Program-made: the position numbers and the translations under genes
Notes under the pieces: model-generated
Databases searched by the model: none
Told to the model about the DNA's origin: nothing
The model's input: only the letters and a program-made list of their open reading frames with translations
Source of the DNA: Microbacterium proteolyticum
GTDB taxonomy: Bacteria > Actinomycetota > Actinomycetes > Actinomycetales > Microbacteriaceae
Length of the DNA stretch: 64,000 nt
Assembly (NCBI RefSeq): GCF_030818075.1
Contig: NZ_JAUSZZ010000001.1
Location: 1,674,001-1,738,000 of the forward strand
Direction of reading: 5' to 3'
In this document: positions 1 to 8,902 of the stretch, in pieces
How positions within the stretch are numbered: the stretch's first letter is position 1
Layout of the letters: every line of letters begins with the position of its first letter

Positions 1-1
1 A

Positions 2-64
2 GACTTGGTCGTCGGCGACGTCTCGATCGCCGTGAACGTCTTGCGAAGGATCCCGCGCCCGTGA
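2..64 (+). CDS. C-terminal end of an unidentified upstream gene (partial)
   Basis: An open frame enters from the left edge and ends at a TGA that overlaps the GTG start of the next gene in a GTGA arrangement. Only about 20 residues (ending IPRP) are inside the window, too few to assign a family. The overlap is typical of translational coupling, so this may be the end of a gene co-transcribed with the TauE-type exporter. It could equally be a chance open frame. Confidence 0.35.
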   Translation, partial: DLVVGDVSIAVNVLRRIPRP

Positions 65-858
65 CCAGCGAAACCCGTCAAGTCCGCTCCGTCCGCTTCT
101 ACTCCGTCTGCATCGGCGTGGGCCTGTTGGCCGGGCTCCTGTCCGGACTCTTCGGCGTCGGCGGGGGTACCGTCATCGTCCCGCTCCTGGTGCTGCTGCT
201 CGGCTTCAACCAGCGGCTGGCGGCGGGTACGTCGCTGGCCGCGATCGTGCCCACGGCATCCGTCGGCGTGATCTCGTACGCGGTGCACGGGTCGGTCGCC
301 TGGATCCCGGCGCTCATCCTCGCCGCGGGCGCCGTCATCGGTGCGCAGATCGGCACCTGGCTGCTGCCGAAGCTCTCGCAGACGGCTCTGCGCTGGTCGT
401 TCGTGGCGTTCCTCGCCGTGGTCATCGTGAGTCTGTACTTCGTCATCCCGTCGCGCGACGCCGACCTCGTCCTGACGTGGATCACCGGTCCGCTGCTCGG
501 CGTGCTGGGCGTGATCACCGGCATCCTCGCCGGCCTCCTCGGCGTCGGCGGCGGCATCATCGTGGTCCCCGCGCTCATGCTGCTGTTCGGCACGAGCGAC
601 CTGGTCGCCAAGGGGACGTCGCTGCTCATGATGATCCCGGCCGCCGTGTCGGGGACCGTGGGCAACCTGCGCCGCTCCAACGTCGACCTGCGGGCGGCCG
701 CGTGCGTCGGCCTCGCCGCGTGCACCACGACCGCGCTGGGAGCGTTCATCGCCACGCTGGTCGACCCGCTCGTGGGCAACATCCTCTTCTCGGTGTTCCT
801 CGCCTTCATCGCCGTGCAGATGGGCATCAAGGCGGTGCGGGGCCGCCACCAGCGCTGA
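61..858 (+). CDS. TauE/SafE family sulfite/organosulfonate exporter
   Basis: A 265-residue integral membrane protein of the usual family length (about 250-270), predicted to move sulfite, sulfoacetate or a related anion across the cytoplasmic membrane. It has two internally homologous halves, each with the glycine-rich family signature: SGLFGVGGGTVIVP near residue 30 and AGLLGVGGGIIVVP near residue 160. Seven to eight hydrophobic segments can be picked out. The GTG start overlaps the stop of an upstream frame, suggesting coupling. The substrate cannot be told from sequence, since many family members handle anions other than sulfite. A 74-bp tandem repeat begins in the last codons. Confidence 0.88.
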   Translation: MTSETRQVRSVRFYSVCIGVGLLAGLLSGLFGVGGGTVIVPLLVLLLGFNQRLAAGTSLAAIVPTASVGVISYAVHGSVAWIPALILAAGAVIGAQIGTWLLPKLSQTALRWSFVAFLAVVIVSLYFVIPSRDADLVLTWITGPLLGVLGVITGILAGLLGVGGGIIVVPALMLLFGTSDLVAKGTSLLMMIPAAVSGTVGNLRRSNVDLRAAACVGLAACTTTALGAFIATLVDPLVGNILFSVFLAFIAVQMGIKAVRGRHQR

Positions 859-1022
859 GGCGGTTTCGGGGCCGTGCGAGGTCGGCCCAGCGCCGAGGGT
901 CTCGCGGCTGCGCCGGTCGCCACGAGCGCTGAGGCGGTGTCAGCGCCCTGCGAGATCGCCCGGGCTCCGAGGCTCGCGTGGCCTTGCTGGTCGCCGCCGG
1001 CGCTGAGGCGGTGTCGGTGGCC
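841..1022. repeat. 74-bp tandem repeat at the 3' end of the TauE gene
   Basis: The word GCGCTGAGGCGGT occurs at 852, 926 and 1000, an exact 74-bp period. Two full diverged units and one partial unit fill nearly the whole gap before the next gene. The first unit contains the TauE stop codon, so the array appears to have grown from the gene end. The units abut without unique spacers, so it is not CRISPR-like. Confidence 0.75.
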
Positions 1023-1039
1023 GTCGGTAGACTGACGCG

Positions 1040-1489
1040 GTGCCCGTGAATCCTGATCTGGTCGGTCGTGCCTTCCCGCCGACCGCGCCGTACCTCGTCG
1101 GCCGCGAGAAGGTGCGCGAGTTCGCCCGCGCGGTGTTCGCCGACGCCCCGCAGCATTCCGATCCCGAGGCCGCCCGCGCGCTCGGCTACGCCGACGTGGT
1201 GGCCCCGCCGACGTTCGCGATGGTCGTGCAAGACCTGACGCTCCAGCAGCTGCTCGGCGACCCCGACTCCGGCATCGAGCTGTCTCGTCTCGTGCATGCG
1301 GAGCAGCGCTTCCGCTACACCCGGCCGATCGTCGCGGGCGACGAGCTCGTCGCGACGCTGTCGGTCACCGGCATCCGTTCGATGGGCGGGGGAACGATGA
1401 TCACGAGCGAAGCGGAGATCGTGGATGCCGACGGCGCCCACGTCGTGACCACGACGAGCGTTCTGCTCGCGGGGGAGGCCGGCGCATGA
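1040..1489 (+). CDS. MaoC-family dehydratase, N-terminal-type hot-dog protein (HadA/HadC-like)
   Basis: A 149-residue hot-dog-fold protein matching the MaoC N-terminal half (FAS1-type dehydratase region). Such proteins pair with a catalytic MaoC partner to dehydrate 3-hydroxyacyl thioesters, as HadA/HadC do with HadB in mycobacteria. The central block APPTFAMVVQDL and the RFRYTRPIVAGDEL strand are typical, and no catalytic D-x4-H motif is visible, as expected for the stabilising subunit. A GTG start at 1040 fits the family N-terminus. The stop overlaps the next start (ATGA), so the two subunits are translationally coupled. Microbacteria lack mycolic acids, so the true acyl substrate is unknown. 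Confidence 0.85.
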   Translation: MPVNPDLVGRAFPPTAPYLVGREKVREFARAVFADAPQHSDPEAARALGYADVVAPPTFAMVVQDLTLQQLLGDPDSGIELSRLVHAEQRFRYTRPIVAGDELVATLSVTGIRSMGGGTMITSEAEIVDADGAHVVTTTSVLLAGEAGA

Positions 1490-1890
1490 TCGCATTCACC
1501 GTGGGCGACGTGATCGCCGAGCGTTCGGTCCACCTCACACGCGAGTCGCTGGTGCGCTACGCCGGCGCCTCGGGCGACTTCAACCCCATCCACTACCGCG
1601 ATGACGTCGCGACAGCCGTGGGCCTGCCCGGCGTTCTCGCACACGGGATGCTGACGATGGGCATCGCCGTGGGCACCCTCGCCGAGGCGCTGGGCGACAC
1701 AGGTCGCATCGCCGAGTACGGCGTACGGTTCACCCGCCCGGTCGTCGTTGACCCCGAGACCGGGGCCGACCTGCACGTGAGCGCCAAGGTGGGCGCGGTC
1801 GACGATGAGACCGCGCGCATCGACCTCACCGTCACGTTCGCCGGGACCACCGTGCTCGGCAAGGCGCAGGTGCGGGTGCGGCTGGCCTGA
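1486..1890 (+). CDS. MaoC-family dehydratase, catalytic hot-dog subunit (HadB-like)
   Basis: A 134-residue MaoC-like (R)-hydratase/dehydratase subunit. The hydratase signature is visible near residue 30 as YAGASGDFNPIHY, containing the catalytic Asp and His five residues apart, followed by LPGVLAHGMLTMG on the central hot-dog helix. It probably forms a heterodimer with the protein encoded just upstream, whose stop it overlaps by four bases. Its own stop overlaps the murB start by one base (TGATG). The tight MaoC-MaoC-MurB order is common in high-GC actinobacteria and links the pair to envelope lipid or acyl metabolism, though the substrate is not evident. Confidence 0.88.
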   Translation: MIAFTVGDVIAERSVHLTRESLVRYAGASGDFNPIHYRDDVATAVGLPGVLAHGMLTMGIAVGTLAEALGDTGRIAEYGVRFTRPVVVDPETGADLHVSAKVGAVDDETARIDLTVTFAGTTVLGKAQVRVRLA

Positions 1891-3026
1891 TGCCCGACGT
1901 CGACCCGATCCCGCTGTCGCAGCTCACCACGCTCCGCACCGGTGGGGTGCCCGCCCATCTGGTCGACGCGCACTCCGCCGAGGAGCTCGTCGAGGCGCTC
2001 CGGTCCGTCTGGGCCGACGGCGACTCGTGGTTCGTGCTCGGCGGCGGTTCGAACCTCTTCGTCGGCGACGAGCCCTTCGACGGCACCGTCATCCGCGTGC
2101 GGTCGACCGGTATCGAGGAACTGCCGGGCTCAGATCCCGATCACGTGCGGCTGCGGGTCCAGGCCGGCCACGACTGGGACGCCCTCGTCGCCGAGACGGT
2201 CGAGCGCGGCCTTGCGGGAATCGAGGCCATGTCGGGCATCCCCGGCACGGTCGGGGCGGCACCCGTGCAGAACATCGGCGCGTACGGCCAGGAGATCGTG
2301 CAGACGCTGGTCGAGGTGGAGCTGATCGACGAAGCGACCGGCGACGTGTCGGTCGTCTCCGCGGCCGAGCTCGGTCTGGGCTTCCGCACCTCCGTGCTCA
2401 AGCAGCACTACGGCTCGGTGCCCCAGCGTTCCGCCGTCATCCTGTCGGTCACGCTCGAACTCGAGCGCGTCGGCCACGGCGAGCGTCCCATAGCCGGAGA
2501 ACAGCTGCGCGGGGCCCTCGGGGTCGCTGCCGGCGAGAGCGTCTCCCTCCGGTGGATCCGCGATCACGTGCTCGCGACCCGTGCCCGCAAGGGCATGGTG
2601 CTCGACGCCGAAGACCCCGACACCTGGAGCGCCGGTTCCTTCTTCCAGAACGCCATCGTGTCGGAGGCATTCGCCCGCACCCTCCCGGCCGCGTGCCCGA
2701 AGTGGCCGATGGCGCCGGAGCTCGACCCCGTGACGGTGATCCCGCTCGCCGCGTTCGACGGCATCCTCCCGCCCCCGCCCGTCGAGCGGCGTGAGGTGAA
2801 GGTGAGCGCCGCCTGGCTCATCGAGAACGCCGGGCTCTCGCGCGGCTTCCGCTTCCCGCGTTCGCGCGCCGGTCTGTCGACGAAGCACACGCTGGCGCTG
2901 ACGAACCGCGGCGAGGCCACCGCCGCCGAGATCGCCCAGCTCGCCCGCTTCGTGCAGAGCCGCGTCGCCGCCGAGTTCGGCCTCATCCTGCAGCCCGAGC
3001 CCGTCCTGGTCGGCGTAGAGCTCTAG
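1890..3026 (+). CDS. murB: UDP-N-acetylenolpyruvoylglucosamine reductase MurB
   Basis: A 378-residue cytoplasmic flavoprotein for the second committed step of peptidoglycan synthesis: NADPH-dependent reduction of UDP-GlcNAc-enolpyruvate to UDP-MurNAc. FAD-binding features are clear: VLGGGSNLFVGDEPFDG near residue 50, then the GIPGTVGAAPVQNIGAYGQE segment near residue 115. The C-terminal MurB domain carries GSFFQNAIVS (the active-site serine region) and SAAWLIENAGL. Length suits the long type I MurB of actinobacteria. The start is set by the one-base overlap with the preceding dehydratase. A large palindrome 16 bases after the stop separates it from the convergent DUF559 gene and could terminate both transcripts. 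Confidence 0.96.
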   Translation: MPDVDPIPLSQLTTLRTGGVPAHLVDAHSAEELVEALRSVWADGDSWFVLGGGSNLFVGDEPFDGTVIRVRSTGIEELPGSDPDHVRLRVQAGHDWDALVAETVERGLAGIEAMSGIPGTVGAAPVQNIGAYGQEIVQTLVEVELIDEATGDVSVVSAAELGLGFRTSVLKQHYGSVPQRSAVILSVTLELERVGHGERPIAGEQLRGALGVAAGESVSLRWIRDHVLATRARKGMVLDAEDPDTWSAGSFFQNAIVSEAFARTLPAACPKWPMAPELDPVTVIPLAAFDGILPPPPVERREVKVSAAWLIENAGLSRGFRFPRSRAGLSTKHTLALTNRGEATAAEIAQLARFVQSRVAAEFGLILQPEPVLVGVEL

Positions 3027-3041
3027 CCCCGGCGTTCTCCG

Positions 3042-3107
3042 CGCGTGAGTCGCCAGAATGTGTCGCCGCGCCGGGGGCTGCGGCGACACACCTTGGCGAC
3101 TCACGCG
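3042..3107. repeat. Palindrome family A, copy 1 (3' flank of the first DUF559 gene)
   Basis: Arms 3042-3069 and 3080-3107 are inverted copies matching at 25 of 28 positions around a 10-base loop. Each arm carries two direct copies of a short core, TGAGTCGCC and TGTGTCGCC. The right arm contains the stop codon of the DUF559 gene and its last two sense codons, so gene end and palindrome are fused. A related copy lies on the other side of that gene at 4059-4122. It could also serve as a bidirectional terminator between murB and the DUF559 gene. Confidence 0.85.
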
Positions 3108-3994
3108 GGTGTGTGCGCCAGTAACCGGCGGATGCGGGCGAGCAGGGCAGGCAGGTCATCGAAGTCGCGAGCCGTCACCACGGTCATGCGGTAGCCGAGC
3201 GACTCCAGCTCCGCCCGACGCGATTGATCTCGGCTCCACTGCTGCGGATCGCGATGGTGGTCGCCGTCGTACTCGATCACGAGGCGGTGCTCGCGATAGA
3301 GCATGTCGACACGAGCGACGAATCGCGCCCCGTCGAAGATCTCGACGTTGCTCTCCGGGACGGGGAGCCCGGCCTGCACCAGCAACACGCGGAGCTCGGA
3401 CTCTCTCGGCGATTCAGAGCGTCCATCGGCGAAGTCCACCGCGAGTCGACGGTTCTTCGATCCGCGGCCACCCAGGAATCTGAGGTGCATCCGCTCGAGA
3501 TCCTCGCGACTGGCGAGTGGGTCACGCCGCGAGAGCAGACGGTCGGAGATCGCTGTCAGCTGTCCCACCCCGAGGAACTCGGCCAGCTCGGCCCACGTCC
3601 GCAGCGGGGAGGTGCACCGGATGCCGTCGACGTCGAGGACGTCGTGCGGTGCGACGCTCAGCATGCGCCCCGTCGTGTGCGGGCGCCGGATGCGATTGCA
3701 ACCCGTCGGCACGCCGATGAACGGCTCCTCCCACGCGCGGGAGCGGAGGGGACCGGGCAGGGGAAACCCGTGCAGGATGGCCGCCGTGGGCCCGCAGAAG
3801 AAGGCGTGCGCAGGCAGCGCGCGCTGCAAAGCTGCGAGCCGTTGCAGCGCCGTTGCGCTCTGCTCGACGCGGACACCGGCGTGGGGCGTCGCCCACCGCG
3901 CCGATCTCATCGTGCTGCGCGTCAGACCGTACGCGACGCCCTCGGTGACGGTGAAGGCCGCGTCGGGTCCGACGGGGCGTGACGGAGGCGGCAT
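3101..3994 (-). CDS. DUF559 (Vsr/PD-(D/E)XK-like) protein bracketed by family A palindromes
   Basis: A 297-residue protein with an N-terminal helix-turn-helix-like region (AFTVTEGVAYGL near residue 13), a middle segment with TAAILHGFPLP near residue 68, and a C-terminal DUF559 domain resembling Vsr and very-short-patch-type nucleases. Candidate catalytic residues lie around RVDMLYREHRLVIEYDGDHH near residue 230: a strand Asp, then E-x-D-G. No substrate is known for this family. The gene is convergent with murB, ends inside one palindrome and starts 65 bases from a second of the same family. Two more DUF559 genes in the window have the same arrangement with different palindromes. A DNA-processing role on these palindromes is inferred only. 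Confidence 0.82.
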   Translation of the reverse strand: MPPPSRPVGPDAAFTVTEGVAYGLTRSTMRSARWATPHAGVRVEQSATALQRLAALQRALPAHAFFCGPTAAILHGFPLPGPLRSRAWEEPFIGVPTGCNRIRRPHTTGRMLSVAPHDVLDVDGIRCTSPLRTWAELAEFLGVGQLTAISDRLLSRRDPLASREDLERMHLRFLGGRGSKNRRLAVDFADGRSESPRESELRVLLVQAGLPVPESNVEIFDGARFVARVDMLYREHRLVIEYDGDHHRDPQQWSRDQSRRAELESLGYRMTVVTARDFDDLPALLARIRRLLAHTPA

Positions 3995-4058
3995 CCGCCG
4001 ATCCTCGCCGTTCCCGCGTCAGCGCGTCGAGATCTCTCCACAAGTTCGCGCTGCGCCC

Positions 4059-4122
4059 GCGCGAGTCGCCAAGAATGGTCGCTTCGCGGGAGCTAGGAGC
4101 GACATATCTTGGCGACTCACGC
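4059..4122. repeat. Palindrome family A, copy 2 (5' flank of the first DUF559 gene)
   Basis: Inverted arms 4059-4083 and 4098-4122 match at 21 of 25 positions around a 14-base loop. The arm core GAGTCGCCAAGA...GTCGC is that of copy 1 at 3042-3107, so the two bracket the DUF559 gene. It lies upstream of that gene and downstream of the aminotransferase stop, followed by a short run of GGGGCGCG repeats at 4131-4168. Confidence 0.8.
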
Positions 4123-4175
4123 CTCGGCATGCGGGGCGCGGGGCGCGGCGCGGGGCGCGGGGCGCGGGGCGCGGG

Positions 4176-5375
4176 TCAGGAGAACAGGCGCTGGAGGCGC
4201 TGCACACCCTCGAGGAGCTGGTCGTCGCCGAGGGCGTACGACAGGCGCAGGTAGCCGCTGGGCCCGAAGGCCTCGCCCGGGACGACCGCGACCTCGGCCT
4301 TCTCGAGGATGAGGTCGGCGAGCTCGAGCGAGGTGGTGGGCGTGACGCCCTCCCACGTCCGGTTCAGCAGGCCCTGCACGTCGGGGTAGACGTAGAACGC
4401 GCCGAGCGGGTTGGGCACCTCGACGCCGTCGATCTTCGACAGCTCCGACACGATGAGCTTCCGCCGTCGGTCGAAGGCGAGGCGGAACTGCTCGGCCTCG
4501 TCCTGCGGGCCGGTGAGCGCGGCAGCGGCCGCCCGCTGGGCGACGTTGTTGACGTTGCTCGACAGGTGCGACTGCAGGTTGCCGGCGAGCTTCATGGCAT
4601 CCGCCGGTCCCACCATCCAGCCCACGCGCCAACCGGTCATCGCGTAGGTCTTGGCGACGCCGTTGACGAGGATGGTCTGCTCGGCGAGCTCGGGCACGGC
4701 CTCGACGATGGAGACGGCGCGCACGCCCTCGTAGGTGAGGTTCTGGTAGATCTCATCGGTGATCACCCAGATGCCGTGCTCGAGCGCCCAGCGACCGATT
4801 TCGGCGGTCTCTTCGGCGGTGTAGACCGAGCCGGTGGGGTTGGACGGCGACACGAAGACGAGCACGGTCGTCTTGTCGGTGCGGGCCGCCTCGAGCTGGG
4901 CGACGGTGACCTTGTAGTCCTGGTCGGCCCCGGCGAACACCTCGACCGGCGTGCCGTCGGCCAGCGCGATGGCCTCGGGGTAGGTCGTCCAGTACGGAGC
5001 GGGCAGCAGCACCTCGTCACCGGGGTTCACCACGGTCTGGAACGCCTGATAAACGGACTGCTTTCCGCCGTTGGTCACGATGACCTGCGAGGGCGCCACC
5101 TCGAGGCCGGAGTCGCGCAGCGTCTTGGCGGCGATCGCCTCGCGCAGCACCGGGAGGCCGGCGGCGGGCGTGTAGCGGTAGTTCTTCGGGTCCTGCAGCG
5201 CCTCGGCGGCGGCATCCACGATGAACGAGGGCGTGGCGAAATCCGGCTCACCCGCGGCGTACGAGATCACCGGGCGGCCGGCGGCCTGCAGGGCCTTCGC
5301 CTTGGCGTCGACCTTCAGGGTCGCGGACTCGGCGATGGCGGAGAGCTTGCGGGAGAGCGGGGCGCGGGAAGTCAC
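4176..5375 (-). CDS. Class I/II PLP-dependent aminotransferase (aspartate aminotransferase type)
   Basis: A 399-residue fold-type I aminotransferase, probably transferring the amino group between aspartate (or another amino acid) and 2-oxoglutarate in the cytoplasm. Visible landmarks are [12 protein letters not shown] near residue 35, [10 protein letters not shown] near residue 70, [10 protein letters not shown] near residue 175, [11 protein letters not shown] near residue 210 and the PLP-lysine segment [14 protein letters not shown] near residue 240. The GTG at 5375 is preferred because it begins directly before the conserved ALSRKL-like N-terminus ([10 protein letters not shown]); a longer reading would run into intergenic repeats. 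In related genomes this gene lies next to tRNA-Trp-secE; here about 22 kb intervene. Confidence 0.92.
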   Translation of the reverse strand: MTSRAPLSRKLSAIAESATLKVDAKAKALQAAGRPVISYAAGEPDFATPSFIVDAAAEALQDPKNYRYTPAAGLPVLREAIAAKTLRDSGLEVAPSQVIVTNGGKQSVYQAFQTVVNPGDEVLLPAPYWTTYPEAIALADGTPVEVFAGADQDYKVTVAQLEAARTDKTTVLVFVSPSNPTGSVYTAEETAEIGRWALEHGIWVITDEIYQNLTYEGVRAVSIVEAVPELAEQTILVNGVAKTYAMTGWRVGWMVGPADAMKLAGNLQSHLSSNVNNVAQRAAAAALTGPQDEAEQFRLAFDRRRKLIVSELSKIDGVEVPNPLGAFYVYPDVQGLLNRTWEGVTPTTSLELADLILEKAEVAVVPGEAFGPSGYLRLSYALGDDQLLEGVQRLQRLFS

Positions 5376-5544
5376 GGCTTCGAGCCTACTGTTTCGGCCG
5401 CGTTGCGCCGAGACCAGACCACCGAACTCAGCCACGGCAGGAACGGGGGCGTGAGCATCAGGATGCCGAGCCCCCGCATCACAAGAGAGACCACCCTCGG
5501 ACCTCGTCGGCGCACGGCCAGGACGGTCCCGACGACCGCGCGTA

Positions 5545-5736
5545 CCGCGACCCTCCGGCGCACCGAGCGCGGCGAAGAGCCGAGGCCGTCGTGGCCCCGG
5601 CCCTCCGGCATCCCGCCGCGCACCGAGTGCGGCGAAGGCCCGGGACCGTCGTGGCCCCAGCCCCGGAATCCCGCCGCGCGCCGAGCGCGGCGAAGGGCCG
5701 AGGCCGTCGTGGCCCCGGCCCTCCGGCATCCCGCCG
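5545..5736. repeat. About 60-bp GC-rich tandem repeat; rest of gap 5376-5736
   Basis: The gap between the aminotransferase start and the malate synthase stop holds about three diverged units. The word CGGCGAAG recurs at 5571, 5631 and 5688, each followed by a version of CCGTCGTGGCCCC and a CATCCCGCCG block. No gene or promoter stands out. The repeats create long spurious open frames on both strands, including an apparent N-terminal extension of the aminotransferase. Confidence 0.7.
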
Positions 5737-7414
5737 TCAGTCGAGGTACTTCGCGTACGCAGGCAGCGTCAGGAAGGCGGGGAACTCCGGCCGCAGCGCC
5801 ACCTCGCGGAAGATCTCGGCGGCGTCGTCGAAGCGGTCGCCGTCGAAGCGGCCAGCCTCGGCGAGCACGTCCTCCACGATTCCCTCGACGTACGTGCGGG
5901 TGATGGCGTCGCCCTCGGCGGTCTCGCGGTCCTGGTGGATCCACTGCCAGATCTGCGAGCGCGAGATCTCGGCGGTCGCGGCATCCTCCATCAGGTCGTC
6001 GATCGCGACGGCGCCCAGGGCCCCGCAGCCACGCCTCGAGGTAGCGGATCGCCACCGACACGTTGCCGCGCACGCCCGCCGTGGTCACGGGCAGACCGAT
6101 CCGCAGATCCAGCAGGTCGGCGGGGTCGACCGACACGTCCTCGCGGAGGCGTCCGAGCTGGTTCGGCTCGTCGCCGAGCACTGCGTCGAACTCGGCGCGG
6201 GCCACCGGGATGAGATCGGGGTGCGCGACCCAGGTGCCGTCGAAGCCGTCGCCGGCCTCGCGGCGCTTGTCGGCGGCGACCTTCTCGAACGCCGCCGTCG
6301 TCACCTCCGGCTTGCGGCGGTTGGGGATGAACGCGCTCATCCCGCCGATCGCGTACGCGCCCCGCTTGTGGCAGGTGTGCACGAGCAGCTCGGTGTAGGC
6401 GCGCATGAACGGCACCGTCATCGTGACCTCGCTGCGATCCGGCAGCACGAACCGCGCCCCGCGGCCACGGTAGGTCTTGATGATGGAGAAGATGTAGTCC
6501 CACCGTCCGGCGTTCAAGCCCGCGCAGTGGTCGCGGAGGGCGAAGAGGATCTCCTCCATCTCGAACGCCGCCGGCAGCGTCTCGATCAGCACGGTGGCCC
6601 GGATCGTGCCGTGGGCCAGGCCCAGCCGCTCCTCGGTGAAGGTGAAGACGTCGTCCCACAGCCGCGCCTCCTCGGCCGACTCGATCTTGGCGAGGTAGAA
6701 GTACGGACCCGCCCCCGCCGCGATCAGCGCGTGCGCGTTGTGGAACACGTACAGCCCGTAGTCGACGAGCGATCCGGATGCCGGCAGCTCACGGCCGGAG
6801 CGATCGATGAACGTCACATGCTTCTCGGGCAGGTGCCAGCCGCGCGGGCGCATCACGATCGTGGGCGTGCGCTCGGCGGTCACCTCGTAACGCTTGCCCT
6901 CGGCGTTCGTGAACGACAGCTGCCCGCGGATCGCGTCGAACAGCGACAGTTGCCCGCCGATGACGTTGCGCCAGGTCGGGCTCGTGGCATCCTCCTGGTC
7001 GGCCAACCACACCCGCGCGCCGGAGTTCAGCGCGTTGATGGTCATCTTGGGGTCGGTGGGGCCGGTGATCTCGACGCGGCGGTCTTCCAGCCCCGGGCCG
7101 GCGCCGGCCACGCGCCACGACGGGTCGTCGCGGATGTGCGCGGTGTCGGCACGGAAGTGCGGGTCGTCGCCCGTGCCGATCTCGAAGCGGCGGCGCTCGC
7201 GGGCCGCGAGGCGGTCGTGGCGGCGCCGCGCGAAGCGGTCGTGCAGCTCGGTGAGGAATGCGATCGCCGCGGGCGTGAGGATGTCGGCATCCCGGCCCTC
7301 CAGCGGACGTTCGAGACGCAGGTGAGGGACGGATGCCGCGGGCTGCGGTGTCGCGGTCTGCGGCGTCGCGCCGGCAGGTGTCGTGGTGGTCGGGGGAGTG
7401 GTGATGAGGGTCAT
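5737..7414 (-). pseudogene. aceB: Malate synthase A, frameshifted near 6020
   Basis: Malate synthase condenses glyoxylate with acetyl-CoA in the glyoxylate shunt. The N-terminal about 465 residues are well conserved, including RRFEIG, ITGPTDPKM, LADQEDATSPTW, MRPRGWHLPEKH, YFYLAKIES and the SAFIPNR block. The frame is then lost after YLEAWLRG, and the C-terminal 84 residues, beginning MEDAATAEISRSQIWQWIHQ, continue in another frame. Removing one C from the GGCCCTGGG run near 6020 would restore a normal protein of about 555 residues. The lost part carries the conserved MEDAATAEISR segment, where the catalytic aspartate of the family lies. The ATG at 7414 has an AGAAAG eight bases upstream; ATG 7420 is an alternative. 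Either a real inactivation or a base-call error. Confidence 0.85.
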
Positions 7415-7461
7415 GGTCATGTCTTTCTGCGTCGTCGGCGCCCCACGCCGCCTCCCGAGAT

Positions 7462-7523
7462 GTCGAGTGTCCAGAACACGCCGTATGACATGAGGCCGAT
7501 ACGGCGTGTCTTGGACACTCAAC
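7462..7523. repeat. Palindrome family B, solo copy between aceA and aceB
   Basis: Inverted arms 7462-7486 and 7499-7523 match at 22 of 25 positions around a 12-base loop. The arm starts GTCGAGTGTCCA and continues to ACACGCCGTAT. Overall plan and size match families A and C-E, but the sequence is different and no DUF559 gene lies next to it. It sits between isocitrate lyase and malate synthase on the same strand, where it could attenuate read-through into malate synthase. Confidence 0.75.
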
Positions 7524-7549
7524 GGAAGGGGGGCGAGGGGCGCGGGGGG

Positions 7550-8848
7550 TCAGTGGAACTGGGCGGTCTCGGTGGAGCCGGCGAGGGCGAGGGTGGCGCT
7601 GTCGGGGTTGAGCGCGGTGGAGACGACGTCGAAGTAGCCGGTGCCCGCCTCGCGCTGGTGGCGCGTGGCGGTGTACCCGTTGGCTTCGGCGGCGAACTCG
7701 GCCTCCTGCAGCTCGACGTACGCGCTCATGGCGCGTTCGGCGTAGCCGCGGGCGAGGTCGAACATCGAGTGGTTCACGGCGTGGAAGCCGGCCAGGGTGA
7801 TGAACTGGAAGGCGTAGCCCAGCGACGCCAGCTCGGCCTGGAACGTCGCGATCTGCGCATCGTCGAGGTGGCGCTTCCAGTTGAAGCTCGGCGAGCAGTT
7901 GTACGCCAGCTTCTTGCCGGGGTAGCGGGCGTGGATCGCCTCGGCGAAGCGGCGCGCGAGCTCGATGTCGGGCTCGCCGGTCTCCACCCACAGCAGGTCG
8001 GCGTAGGGCGCGAAGGCGAGGCCGCGGGCGGTGACGGCGTCCAGTCCCGGGCGCACCCGGTAGAACCCCTCGGTCGTGCGCTCGCCGGTGAGGAATTCGG
8101 CATCCCGCTCGTCGACGTCGCTCGTGAGCAGGTCGGCCGCCAGGGCGTCGGTGCGCGCGATGATCACGGTCGGCACTCCGGCGACGTCGGCGGCGAGACG
8201 CGCGGCGTTGAGCGTGCGGATGTGCTGCTGGATCGGCACGAGCACCTTGCCGCCGAGGTGGCCGCACTTCTTCTCGCTCGCGAGCTGGTCCTCCCAGTGG
8301 ATGCCGGCGGCTCCGGCCTGGATGAGCGACTGCGCGAGCTCGTAGGCGTTGAGCGGGCCGCCGAAGCCGGCCTCGGCATCCGCGACGATGGGGGCGAGCC
8401 AGTCCTGCGTCACCTCGCCCTCGGCGCGTTCGATCTGGTCCTGCCGCAGCAGGGCGTTGTTGATGCGACGGACCACCGCGGGCACGCTGTTGGCCGGGTA
8501 CAGGCTCTGGTCGGGGTAGGTCTGCCCCGCGAGGTTGCCGTCGGCGGCGACTTGCCAGCCGCTGAGGTAGATGGCCTTGAGCCCGGCGCGCACCTGCTGC
8601 ACGGCCTGGCCGCCGGTGTAGGCGCCGAGAGCACGGACGTACTCCTCGGTGTGGATGAGGTTCCAGAGGTTCTCGGCCCCGCGGCGGGCGAGCGTCGCCT
8701 CTTCGCGCACGGTGCCGCGCAGGCGGACGACGTCGTCGGCCGAGAACGTGCGCTCGATACCGTCCCAGCGGGGGTCGGCCTCCCACGAGGCGCGGAGCTC
8801 GGCGGCGGTCTCGGTCTGGTCGCCGGGGCGCAGGGGGGTGATCGTCAT
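7550..8848 (-). CDS. aceA: Isocitrate lyase
   Basis: A 432-residue enzyme cleaving isocitrate to glyoxylate and succinate, the first step of the glyoxylate shunt during growth on acetate or fatty acids. The catalytic signature KKCGHLGGK is at about residue 193, preceded by [20 protein letters not shown] and [11 protein letters not shown] are also present. The length matches the bacterial-type enzyme (about 430). The ATG at 8848 has a strong AAGGAGAAG ribosome site; a longer frame upstream overlaps the promoter region. It is divergent from a RamB-type regulator and transcribed toward the frameshifted malate synthase, so the three form an acetate-utilisation locus. Confidence 0.96.
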   Translation of the reverse strand: MTITPLRPGDQTETAAELRASWEADPRWDGIERTFSADDVVRLRGTVREEATLARRGAENLWNLIHTEEYVRALGAYTGGQAVQQVRAGLKAIYLSGWQVAADGNLAGQTYPDQSLYPANSVPAVVRRINNALLRQDQIERAEGEVTQDWLAPIVADAEAGFGGPLNAYELAQSLIQAGAAGIHWEDQLASEKKCGHLGGKVLVPIQQHIRTLNAARLAADVAGVPTVIIARTDALAADLLTSDVDERDAEFLTGERTTEGFYRVRPGLDAVTARGLAFAPYADLLWVETGEPDIELARRFAEAIHARYPGKKLAYNCSPSFNWKRHLDDAQIATFQAELASLGYAFQFITLAGFHAVNHSMFDLARGYAERAMSAYVELQEAEFAAEANGYTATRHQREAGTGYFDVVSTALNPDSATLALAGSTETAQFH

Positions 8849-8902
8849 GAGCTTCTCCTTCGGATGCCGGGGCGTCGGTGCCCCGTGACGACCACTGTGG
8901 GC

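Noticed and set aside
5376..5729. N-terminal extension of the aminotransferase to 517 residues
   Set aside because: The added part translates GC-rich tandem repeats, and the conserved protein starts at the GTG at 5375.
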